From WHSP01 sp964424945 (lineage in GTDB: Bacteria > Gemmatimonadota > Gemmatimonadetes > Longimicrobiales > Longimicrobiaceae): a stretch of DNA of 6,840 bases. The position numbers and the translations under genes are program-made. This document shows, piece by piece, positions 1-5,598 of this stretch. The stretch's first letter is position 1. Every line of letters begins with the position of its first letter. The stretch spans positions 1-6,840 of the forward strand of contig CAYRLB010000124.1 of NCBI GenBank assembly GCA_964424945.1, read 5' to 3'. The notes under the pieces were generated by a model that did not search any database, was not told the DNA's origin, and saw only the letters and a program-made list of their open reading frames with translations.

Positions 1-225
1 GAGGACAGTGCCAGCATCGCCACCCTCCTCGACGCCGTCGAGGTGCGCTACCCGATGCTGCGCGGGACGATACGGGACCAGGGCACGGGACGGCGCCGCG
101 CGTTCATCCGGTACTTCGCCGAGGGGGCGGATCTTTCCTTCGCGGACAGCAGCGCTCCGCTCCCCGACGGCGTGGCGAGCGGCAGAGAGGTGTTTTCGGT
201 CGTGGGCGCCATCGCGGGAGGGTAG
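1..225 (+). CDS. MoaD/ThiS-like sulfur-carrier protein, C-terminal part
   Basis: The reading frame is open from base 1 and ends at TAG 223-225, so the N-terminus lies outside the window. The 74 visible residues carry the beta-grasp pattern of MoaD/ThiS proteins: a helix (SIATLLDAVEVRYPML), a strand (RAFIRYFAEG), a dipeptide region like the family's 'PL.DGdeV' (PLPDGVASGREVFSVV), and a terminal AIAGG. In this family the last Gly-Gly is adenylylated by a MoeB/ThiF-type E1-like enzyme and converted to a thiocarboxylate, which donates sulfur for molybdopterin, thiamine or related products. The protein would act in the cytoplasm. The sequence does not tell which pathway it serves, because its partner gene is not in view. 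The loop before the last strand has two extra residues compared with my memory of typical MoaD. The family call is fairly sure; the exact role is open. Confidence 0.75.
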   Translation, partial: EDSASIATLLDAVEVRYPMLRGTIRDQGTGRRRAFIRYFAEGADLSFADSSAPLPDGVASGREVFSVVGAIAGG

Positions 226-242
226 CGCATCGTCCGAAGATG

Positions 243-268
243 ATCGGGCAGGGCAGACCCTGCCTGGT
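243..268 (+). terminator. Hairpin downstream of the MoaD-like gene, possible terminator
   Basis: GGCAGGG (247-253) and CCCTGCC (258-264) form a perfect 7-bp stem with a 4-base loop, and further A-T, C-G and G-T pairs extend its base. It starts about 20 bases after the MoaD-like stop codon. The following bases (TGGTTAG) are only weakly T-rich, so intrinsic termination is plausible but not certain. A second, looser pairing, AGGCGA (273-278) with TCGCCT (291-296), follows directly. Confidence 0.45.
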
Positions 269-313
269 TAGTAGGCGATCGCTCTTTCTGTCGCCTCCAT
301 CTGCCCGCCTGCA

Positions 314-342
314 TTGACGGCGAGCGCGGCTTACAGTAGCGT
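314..342 (+). promoter_or_regulatory. Candidate sigma-70-type promoter for the symporter gene
   Basis: TTGACG (314-319) is followed after exactly 17 bases by TAGCGT (337-342). The -35 box matches the consensus at five of six positions; the -10 box keeps the conserved T, A and final T. Transcription would start near 349 and give a leader of about 100 bases before the ATG at 450. No other box pair of this quality was seen in 226-449, but promoter calls by eye in GC-rich DNA are uncertain. Confidence 0.4.
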
Positions 343-449
343 CCTGCCACAGTTGTAGCTTCGCCAGCGACCAAGCGACGACGAACAGCATCCCTCCAGC
401 TCGTCGCCGCCCTTTCCGCTCACGCATCTCCCACCAGCACCAGCGACCC

Positions 450-2120
450 ATGACGTCAATCGACTGGCTGATCGTTGTCGCCTACTTCATCGTACTCGCC
501 GGTATCGCGGCGTGGTCTTCCCGTCGAACGCAGACGACGGAAGACTACTTCCTCGCGGGCCGCAATCTTCCCTGGTTCGTCGTAGGCTGTTCGCTTCTGG
601 CGTCGAACATCGGTTCCGAGCACATCGTCGGGCTTGCCGGGAATGGGGCGACGAGCGGTATGGCGATGGCGCACTGGGAGTTGCACGCGTGGATCATGCT
701 GCTTCTGGCGTGGGTCTTCGTGCCCTTCTACTACCGGTCGGGCGTCTTCACGATGCCCGAGTTCCTCGAGCGCCGCTTCGACTCGCGCTCGCGCTGGACC
801 CTCTCGATCGTCTCCCTCGTCGCCTACGTCATCACGAAGGTCTCCGTGACGGTGTATGCCGGGGCGGTCGTCTTCATGACGGTGCTTCCCGATACCTTCG
901 GCTCACCGGAGAATGCCTTCTGGGTAGGCGCTCTGACGACGGTCGTGCTGACGGGCATCTATACGGTCGTGGGCGGGTTGCGGGCGGTCGTCTACACGGA
1001 GGTCGCGCAGACTGCGCTTCTGCTGGGAGGGTCGGTGTTCATCACCGTCTTTGGCTTGCAGCAGCTCGGCGGGTGGGGTGAGCTTCAGTCGGTGTTGTCG
1101 GAGGATCCGGGGCGGTTTGCGCTCTGGCGGCCCCTCTCGGATCCCGAGTTTCCCTGGCTCGGAGTGATGATCGCTTCGCCGATCATTGGCATCTGGTACT
1201 GGTGTACCGATCAGTACATCGTCCAGCGGACGCTTGCCGCACGGAATCTGACGGAGGCACGGCGGGGCGCCATCTTCGGCGGCTTTCTGAAGGTCCTTCC
1301 CGTCTTCGTCTTCCTCGTTCCGGGCCTCATCGGGTATGCGCTGCACACGCGCGGTGTCATCGCCATTCCCGCAGGCCCGAATGGTGATGTGAATGGGGAC
1401 ATGGTCTTCCCGACGATGGTGGCGTCCCTGCTGCCGGCCGGCATGCGTGGGATCGTGGTGGCGGGACTTCTTTCGGCACTGATGAGCTCACTCGCATCAC
1501 TTTTCAATTCGTGTGCGACTCTCTTCACCGTTGACATCTACGACAAGATCCGGCCGGGCCGGTCACAGCGTGAACTGGTTCGGGTAGGCCGTATCGCGAC
1601 CTCGATCGTGGTGGTTCTCGGTATCATCTGGATTCCGGTGATGCGGCTGGTGTCGCAGGGCGGGCTGTATCAGTATCTCCAGAGTGTACAGGGTTATCTG
1701 GCGCCGCCCATCGCAGCGACCTTCCTGCTCGGCCTCTTCTTCACGCGGATCAACGCGCGTGGCGCTTTTGCCGGCCTGATGATCGGCTTCCTGCTGGGGA
1801 TCGGTAAGCTGCTGATTCAGGCGATGGATGGGTCCGGCGCCTTTGGGAGTTCCGGGCTGCTCCACGCGATCGGCTCGTACAACTTCCTCTATGCGTCAGG
1901 GTGGCTCTTCCTGATCAGCATCGCGGTGGTTGTCGGCGTGTCGTTCACGGCACCGCGCCAGAGCGAAATGGAGATTGCGGGCCTCACCTATGGATCGAGG
2001 TCGGCGGCGCAGCTCGCGGAGAACCGCGCCTCCTGGGGGATGGTCGACGTCCTGGCGAGCGGGGTGGTACTGGCGATGGTGATCGGCGTGTACGTCTACT
2101 TCAGCTTCTGGCTCAACTAG
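450..2120 (+). CDS. SGLT-type sodium:solute symporter (SSS family)
   Basis: This 556-residue inner-membrane protein imports a small solute, probably a sugar or polyol, driven by the sodium gradient. It has the hydrophobic pattern of the LeuT-fold SSS family, with about 14 membrane segments. The landmark stretches match animal SGLT1 closely: 'ASNIGSEHIVGLAGNG' (51-66), 'WYWCTDQYIVQRTLAARN' (249-266) and the Na2-site segment 'LMSSLASLFNS' (344-354). By eye alignment, several sugar-site residues of SGLT1 are kept: N53 (N78), H58 (H83), E77 (E102), Y250/W251 (Y290/W291), K281 (K321) and Q411 (Q457). Two are changed: the T287 position is G247 and the T460 position is Q414, so glucose cannot be assumed as substrate. 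The loop at 308-317 (GPNGDVNGDM) replaces the cysteine-rich loop of SGLT1. There is no Shine-Dalgarno site before the ATG. The stop is followed by two hairpins. Family assignment is very secure; the substrate is unknown. Confidence 0.95.
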   Translation: MTSIDWLIVVAYFIVLAGIAAWSSRRTQTTEDYFLAGRNLPWFVVGCSLLASNIGSEHIVGLAGNGATSGMAMAHWELHAWIMLLLAWVFVPFYYRSGVFTMPEFLERRFDSRSRWTLSIVSLVAYVITKVSVTVYAGAVVFMTVLPDTFGSPENAFWVGALTTVVLTGIYTVVGGLRAVVYTEVAQTALLLGGSVFITVFGLQQLGGWGELQSVLSEDPGRFALWRPLSDPEFPWLGVMIASPIIGIWYWCTDQYIVQRTLAARNLTEARRGAIFGGFLKVLPVFVFLVPGLIGYALHTRGVIAIPAGPNGDVNGDMVFPTMVASLLPAGMRGIVVAGLLSALMSSLASLFNSCATLFTVDIYDKIRPGRSQRELVRVGRIATSIVVVLGIIWIPVMRLVSQGGLYQYLQSVQGYLAPPIAATFLLGLFFTRINARGAFAGLMIGFLLGIGKLLIQAMDGSGAFGSSGLLHAIGSYNFLYASGWLFLISIAVVVGVSFTAPRQSEMEIAGLTYGSRSAAQLAENRASWGMVDVLASGVVLAMVIGVYVYFSFWLN

Positions 2121-2140
2121 TCCCCCTCCTTTCCACGATC

Positions 2141-2164
2141 GGTCGGGGCGGCCAAACCCCGACC
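2141..2164 (+). terminator. Perfect 8-bp hairpin just after the symporter gene
   Basis: GGTCGGGG (2141-2148) pairs fully with CCCCGACC (2157-2164) around an 8-base loop, 20 bases after the symporter stop codon. No T-run follows, so this is more likely an mRNA 3'-end stabilising or pausing hairpin working with the larger stem at 2180-2229 than a complete terminator by itself. Confidence 0.45.
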
Positions 2165-2179
2165 ATAGATGTGGCGGCA

Positions 2180-2229
2180 AGAAAGAGATCCCCGGCATCC
2201 AGTGGAAAGGATGCCGGGGATCTCTTTCT
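2180..2229. terminator. Bidirectional intrinsic terminator between convergent genes
   Basis: Bases 2180-2200 and 2209-2229 form a perfect 21-bp inverted repeat with an 8-base loop (AGTGGAAA). The core is GC-rich (GATCCCCGGCATCC). The base of the stem is AGAAAGA on one side and TCTTTCT on the other, so transcripts from either strand end in a pyrimidine-rich TCTTTCT tract. The symporter gene runs towards it from the left and the DinB gene from the right, with its stop codon 13 bases away. This is the expected place for a shared terminator. An unusually long perfect stem could also be a target of RNase III. Confidence 0.85.
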
Positions 2230-2242
2230 GTTGAAGGGAGTG

Positions 2243-2704
2243 TCAGCCCTGAAGCTGCCTTCGGTACGCCTGGATGACGCCGAGGTGGAGACCATCGTGG
2301 AAGACGATGAAGTCCGTTACCGCCTCGATCGTTGCCATCTCGAACCCTGTCGACTTCGTGGTGAAGCCCTTGAACCCGGCGAACTTCCCTGCCGCAAGAT
2401 CCTCCTCGAAACGGTCGGGAAGACTATGCAGGTAGCCTCGAATCTCCTCGAGGTCGGGGGGCGTCTCCCACTCGGCCGGACTCGTGCCCGCCCCGCACTG
2501 CGCGACCAGCGCGTCCGGCACGAGCATCGGCAACCCTGAAAGCCGATACTGCAGCACCTGCTGGGTCACCACGAGGTGACCCAGGTTCCACAGAATGTTG
2601 TTTCGCGAACCCGCGGGGATGGCGAGCAGCTGCTCGGGCGACAGGCCTTCGATCGCCCGCTCGACCAGCACTCGCGTGTTGCGCATTACCCTGATCTGAT
2701 TCAT
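2243..2704 (-). CDS. DinB superfamily protein (four-helix metal-binding fold)
   Basis: This 153-residue cytoplasmic protein has the DinB/YfiT-like pattern: an N-terminal helix, 'NNILWNLGHLVVTQQ' (35-49) with the first metal ligand H43, and a C-terminal 'FHDGLHLGVIQAYRRQL' (135-151) with H136 and H140. These three histidines are the usual divalent-metal triad. Members of the superfamily include thiol transferases (for example bacillithiol-dependent enzymes) and many proteins of unknown role; this one cannot be assigned a substrate, and the name does not mean DNA polymerase IV. The length is normal for the family. The gene lies 36 bases after the ABC binding-protein stop codon on the same strand, but a separate promoter is likely (2715-2744). 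The start at 2704 is preceded by AGAGGGA, a purine run very close to the ATG. Transcription should end in the perfect stem at 2180-2229. Confidence 0.88.
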   Translation of the reverse strand: MNQIRVMRNTRVLVERAIEGLSPEQLLAIPAGSRNNILWNLGHLVVTQQVLQYRLSGLPMLVPDALVAQCGAGTSPAEWETPPDLEEIRGYLHSLPDRFEEDLAAGKFAGFKGFTTKSTGFEMATIEAVTDFIVFHDGLHLGVIQAYRRQLQG

Positions 2705-2714
2705 TCCCTCTGCC

Positions 2715-2744
2715 AGTGTACGTTCTTCAGCCTGCCCCGTTCAA
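2715..2744 (-). promoter_or_regulatory. Candidate promoter for the DinB gene
   Basis: On the minus strand TTGAAC (complement of 2739-2744) is followed after 18 bases by TACACT (complement of 2715-2720). The -35 box overlaps the stop codon of the upstream binding-protein gene. A start site about seven bases after the -10 box would fall near 2708, leaving a leader of only about four bases before the ATG at 2704. This suggests DinB can be transcribed independently and almost without a leader. Confidence 0.5.
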
Positions 2745-3949
2745 TCCATGATATCATCGGCGGGCATGTACTCCACCGGATTCATGATGAGATAGGGGTA
2801 GTTCGGGTCGTCGGAGGGGTTCATCTGCCCCCAGAACTGGCCGCGGTTCGCCGTATGGTCGCTCGCGCGCATGGTGAGCTCGCCGACGGGCGTCATCACC
2901 GTGAGCCCCTCGAGCGCCGCGATCACAGCGTCCGTATCCGTCGTGCCAGCCTCACGGATGGCTTCGGCGAGGAACTGCATGCCGATGTAGCCGCTGATCG
3001 GGAAGGACGCCGTATACTCCTTGCCCGTCGCCTCGCGAAGCGCCTCGACATACCCCGCGTGCTCGGGGCTGTTCGACGAGTAGAATGCCTCGTACGAGTT
3101 GGCCCAGATGCCCTGCGGCATTTCGCCAGCGAGCTGCTCCGAGATCTCCGGCGTGCCCACCTCGCCGGCGGCGACGAACTGAACCCGGTCGAAGAAGCCG
3201 AAGGGCGCCGCCTGCTTCGCGAAGGTCGGGAAGTTGGCGCTCCAGATGTTCCCGAAGACGACCTCGCAACCGGCGTTCAGCAGGTTCGTGATGTAGGTCG
3301 TATAGTCCGACGTCTCCAGCGGCGGCCACGCCTGATGGACGATCTGCGCGGACGGGCGCACCTTCGCGAGCTCATCCTTGAAGGGCGCATCGAGGCTCCG
3401 GCCGTACGAGTAGTCGTACAGGATCGTGCAGATGCGGTCCTGGTTCAGACGCGAGACGATGCGCGCGCCACCCCGGCCCTCGGTGTTCGTGTTCGCCGCC
3501 GTCAGGAAGACGTGCGGATGGAGGTTGTCCGGATTCGTGATCTCCGTCGTCTTGGGAATCGAGGAGATGTAGATGACGCCTTCCTGCCGCGCGACCTCCG
3601 AGATCGCCTGGCCTTCGGAGGAGGAGAGGCCACCGATGAGGAAGTCTACGTTGTTCCGGGTGATGAGCTCGCGCGCGAGCCGACCCGCTTCCGCCGGATC
3701 GACCTTCGTGTCACGGTGGATCGAGACGACCTGGCGTCCGAGCAGGCCGCCCTCGGCGTTGATTCTCTCGACCATCATATCGTGACCTAGCAGGGCGGGT
3801 ACGCCCGATGTCGTACCGGCGCCCGAGGTCGCGTACAGGACGCCGATGCGGATCGGGTCGTCGTCGCCTCCGGCGTCGCCACCGCAGCCAGCTGCTGTGA
3901 CGGCAAGCAGGGCCAGGCCGAGCAGGGAATGACGTTGCTTCATCATCAT
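2741..3949 (-). CDS. ABC-transporter substrate-binding lipoprotein, amide/branched-chain amino-acid type
   Basis: The product is a type-I periplasmic binding protein of the LivJ/UrtA/AmiC group (Peripla_BP_6/5-like), about 402 residues long. It starts with three consecutive ATG codons (3949, 3946, 3943). The N-terminus has a short basic region (KQRH), a hydrophobic stretch (LLGLALLAVTAAG) and a cysteine (C22 from the first ATG) in a lipobox-like AAGC, so a lipid-anchored protein is expected. Family landmarks follow in order: 'IRIGVLYATSGAGTTSG' at about 33, 'INAEGGLLGRQV', 'LIGGLSSSEGQAI', 'DYSYGRSL' and 'YIGMQFLAEAI'. The frame extends upstream to 4252, but that part is not signal-like and follows no ribosome site, so I shortened it. 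Such proteins capture urea, short amides or branched-chain amino acids for an ABC importer. No permease or ATPase gene is next to it; the neighbour is a DinB protein, so it may be an orphan receptor or use a distant transporter. Confidence 0.9.
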   Translation of the reverse strand: MMMKQRHSLLGLALLAVTAAGCGGDAGGDDDPIRIGVLYATSGAGTTSGVPALLGHDMMVERINAEGGLLGRQVVSIHRDTKVDPAEAGRLARELITRNNVDFLIGGLSSSEGQAISEVARQEGVIYISSIPKTTEITNPDNLHPHVFLTAANTNTEGRGGARIVSRLNQDRICTILYDYSYGRSLDAPFKDELAKVRPSAQIVHQAWPPLETSDYTTYITNLLNAGCEVVFGNIWSANFPTFAKQAAPFGFFDRVQFVAAGEVGTPEISEQLAGEMPQGIWANSYEAFYSSNSPEHAGYVEALREATGKEYTASFPISGYIGMQFLAEAIREAGTTDTDAVIAALEGLTVMTPVGELTMRASDHTANRGQFWGQMNPSDDPNYPYLIMNPVEYMPADDIMD

Positions 3950-4155
3950 GGTTTGCGAACAGGTTGGGATCGACAGGAAGGCCCGATTGCCGGAAGAGCG
4001 GAGAAACGAGCCCGGAAAGACCGAAGGCCGATGGGTCGGACGCGGTCCGGGCGGAGCTTCCACTCCACCCCTCCACGTCCGCCAGTCGCACTGACCACGC
4101 CCCTGAGAAAGCCGAAGCACCCAGGTTCGGGACTGCGGGCCCGACGACAGCTCGC

Positions 4156-4184
4156 AGTATGCGAGATAAAGCCTGATTCGACAA
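4156..4184 (-). promoter_or_regulatory. Candidate promoter for the ABC binding-protein gene
   Basis: On the minus strand TTGTCG (complement of 4179-4184) is followed after 17 bases by CATACT (complement of 4156-4161). The boxes match the sigma-70 consensus moderately. Transcription would start near 4149, giving a leader of about 200 bases. A nearer promoter may have been missed. Confidence 0.3.
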
Positions 4185-4232
4185 GTGAGATGAGCTGAGA
4201 AGGTCACGGACGGCGAGGGCCCATCGGGCGCG

Positions 4233-4274
4233 GTTACCGGCTGCCGGTTCATGGTTGCCGGCTAGCGGCTATGA
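4233..4274 (+). repeat. Degenerate heptamer tandem repeat, six units
   Basis: Six consecutive 7-base units can be read: GTTACCG, GCTGCCG, GTTCATG, GTTGCCG, GCTAGCG and GCTATGA. All begin G(T/C)T and five of the six end in G. Within it, GGTTACCGGCT (4232-4242) and GGTTGCCGGCT (4253-4263) are a near-identical pair 21 bases apart. Short heptamer arrays of this sort are found between genes in several bacterial phyla. The array is short, so it could be partly chance. Confidence 0.45.
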
Positions 4275-4346
4275 GGAGCGATGCTCGCGGCGTCCGAAGC
4301 CGATCATTGTACAGAACAGACTTCTGCTGCAGGCGGTCCTTCTTCA

Positions 4347-4375
4347 TTGACTCTGCCGGCGTCGGCGTCTAGCCT
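4347..4375 (+). promoter_or_regulatory. Candidate upstream promoter for the bicupin gene
   Basis: TTGACT (4347-4352), a 17-base spacer and TAGCCT (4370-4375) form a sigma-70-like pair. It has the same layout as the pair before the symporter gene (TTGACG, 17 bases, TAGCGT). The start would be near 4382, leaving a 134-base leader. It competes with the start-proximal -10 box at 4505-4510 as the main promoter. Confidence 0.35.
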
Positions 4376-4475
4376 TCGATCCGGACCCCTCCTGTACGTC
4401 GCCGGTTCCCTGGTTCGACCGCCTGATCCCGTGGCGCGCCCGCCAGTGCGCACGAAGACATTCCAATCTCCGCCT

Positions 4476-4510
4476 CCGACGCCCGTCGGCGCACTTCCTC
4501 TCGCTACTAT
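4476..4510 (+). promoter_or_regulatory. Start-proximal -10 box and palindrome, probable leaderless promoter
   Basis: TACTAT (4505-4510) is a good -10 hexamer lying five bases before the ATG at 4516, so the transcript would begin at or beside the A of the start codon. There is no Shine-Dalgarno site (the five bases are TCCCC), which fits leaderless translation. No clear -35 box is seen. Instead the perfect inverted repeat CCGACG-CC-CGTCGG (4476-4489) covers the -35 position and could be an operator or activator site. Confidence 0.5.
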
Positions 4511-4515
4511 TCCCC

Positions 4516-5511
4516 ATGAATCGTATCGTCACACGCACCCTCGCAACGCTGCTGCTGGCCTGCAGCGCGACGGCCCCGCTCGTCGCTCAGACTCCTGGAG
4601 CCGCGGCGGCGCCGCCACGGCCGACCGAGCCTCCTGCGAATGATCGCGTCGGCATCTCCATCGACCGGTTCATTGGAGATGCGAACCGCGCGCCTTCCAG
4701 GGTCAGCCACGATGTGATGTTCACCCGTTCGATCCTGCGGTCGGGCGATCCGTTGCAGCCGGGAGAGCCGGGCGCCGTCCTCCGGTACAATCGGGAGATC
4801 GTGGTCGCGACGCTTCCAGGGTTCAATTCGACGCCCGTCAGCCGCCTTCCCGAGCAGTTGATCTTCATCGTCCAGGAAGGGCAGGGGCGGCTCGATGACG
4901 GGACTTCCGAGTGGGATCTCAAGCCGGGGATCGCCTTCCTCGTACCGCCGAACCAGGCGCATCGTCTGACGAACAGCGGCTCGGCGCCTTTGAAGATGCT
5001 GATGCTCTCGCGGGAGCTCGAGCCCGAGGTGACGCCGCGCGACGGGATTCTGGTGCGCGACATCGACCAGCTAGCGCTGACCGAGCGGAATGTTCACTGG
5101 TCGAATATGGCGAAGTACGTCTTCTCCGGCGCCGATCCGCAGGACGGGCTTCACTGGGCCGACCGTGTCTACATCGTCTATATGGGTCCGATGTCGATTG
5201 CCGGGCCGCACGCGCACACGCCGGAGCAGGAGGAGGTCTGGATCAAGATGACCGACGGCGAAGCGCTGATGCAACTCGGCAGCGAGATCCGACCCTGGCC
5301 GCGGGATGCGGGGTTCATCGCGCCGCCGAATGGTCAGACTGTGCATGCCGCGATCAATCTCAGCGATGGGATCGAGGCGTGGCTGTACTTCGCGCGGTTG
5401 AGCCCGAATGCTCCGCGGCCTGATCCGGCGGCGCCGCGGCGGGCGGGGAACCCCGCGATCGAGGAGGCGTTGCAGCGCGCGACGATCGCCGGGCGGCGGA
5501 TGGGCGGGTGA
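4516..5511 (+). CDS. Exported bicupin protein with one intact metal site
   Basis: The 331-residue product has an N-terminal export signal: basic residues R3 and R7, a hydrophobic stretch, then either a lipobox (LLAC, C16) or a signal-peptidase I site near LVA|Q (24/25). A Pro/Ala-rich linker (27-41) follows. Two cupin beta-barrels can be traced. The first (about 95-170; 'EQLIFIVQEGQGRL', 'FLVPPNQAHRLTN') lacks the His-x-His pair. The second (about 215-295) has 'PHAHTPEQEEVW' with H232, H234 and E239 and 'PNGQTVHAAIN' with H277, the usual 3-His/1-Glu metal site. The enzyme or binding role is unknown. Bicupins include dioxygenases, decarboxylases and sugar-binding or isomerase proteins. It is monocistronic in this view and faces intI across an 87-bp gap with no clear terminator. 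The ATG lies right after a -10 box. Confidence 0.85.
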   Translation: MNRIVTRTLATLLLACSATAPLVAQTPGAAAAPPRPTEPPANDRVGISIDRFIGDANRAPSRVSHDVMFTRSILRSGDPLQPGEPGAVLRYNREIVVATLPGFNSTPVSRLPEQLIFIVQEGQGRLDDGTSEWDLKPGIAFLVPPNQAHRLTNSGSAPLKMLMLSRELEPEVTPRDGILVRDIDQLALTERNVHWSNMAKYVFSGADPQDGLHWADRVYIVYMGPMSIAGPHAHTPEQEEVWIKMTDGEALMQLGSEIRPWPRDAGFIAPPNGQTVHAAINLSDGIEAWLYFARLSPNAPRPDPAAPRRAGNPAIEEALQRATIAGRRMGG

Positions 5512-5598
5512 GGGGGCGAGCACGGGGTCTGACGGTAACACCGGCCGGGAAGGCGGATGGGTCACGCGTTTCTGTGTGTCGCTCGCTGAGGAGGGGTG

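Larger units (their letters stand above)
3950..4515. other. 566-bp divergent non-coding region
   Basis: This stretch separates the minus-strand binding-protein gene from the plus-strand bicupin gene. Open frames here are short, overlap the flanking genes in the wrong frame or lack recognisable domains, and I support none of them. It holds a candidate minus-strand promoter (4156-4184), a six-unit heptamer repeat (4233-4274), a candidate plus-strand promoter (4347-4375), and a -10-like box plus palindrome next to the bicupin start (4476-4510). The roughly 200 bases between the minus-strand promoter and the binding-protein start would be a long mRNA leader. I did not recognise a known riboswitch in it. 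Confidence 0.6.

Noticed and set aside
8..271. 87-codon plus-strand frame overlapping the MoaD-like end
   Set aside because: Composition is Arg/Ser/Ala-rich and typical of a shifted frame; the frame ending in Gly-Gly matches a known family.
2243..2704. DNA polymerase IV (also called DinB)
   Set aside because: The protein is only 153 residues with a three-histidine four-helix pattern and no polymerase motifs; it belongs to the unrelated DinB/YfiT-like superfamily.
2576..3790. 404-codon open frame on the plus strand, antisense to the binding-protein gene
   Set aside because: It is Arg- and Asp-rich with no recognisable domain, and it lies opposite a gene with clear family motifs and a lipoprotein signal. 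Long antisense frames are normal in GC-rich coding DNA.
3950..4252. Upstream extension of the binding-protein reading frame to an ATG at 4252
   Set aside because: The extra 101 residues show no domain and would bury the lipoprotein signal sequence inside the protein. The three ATG codons at 3943-3949 put the signal at the N-terminus, as the family requires.
4281..4643. 120-codon plus-strand frame in the divergent region running into the bicupin gene
   Set aside because: It is low in hydrophobic order, rich in Ser/Pro/Arg, has no ribosome site and overlaps the bicupin signal sequence in another frame.
5512..5598. Search for an attC site or terminator between the bicupin gene and the 3' end of intI (inverted-integrase layout)
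   Set aside because: GTTGGGT at 5607-5613 fits the core heptamer, but no matching RYYYAAC partner or stem was found and it lies inside the intI coding end. The only hairpins are CCGGCCGG and a distant GCGAGC/GCTCGC pair.
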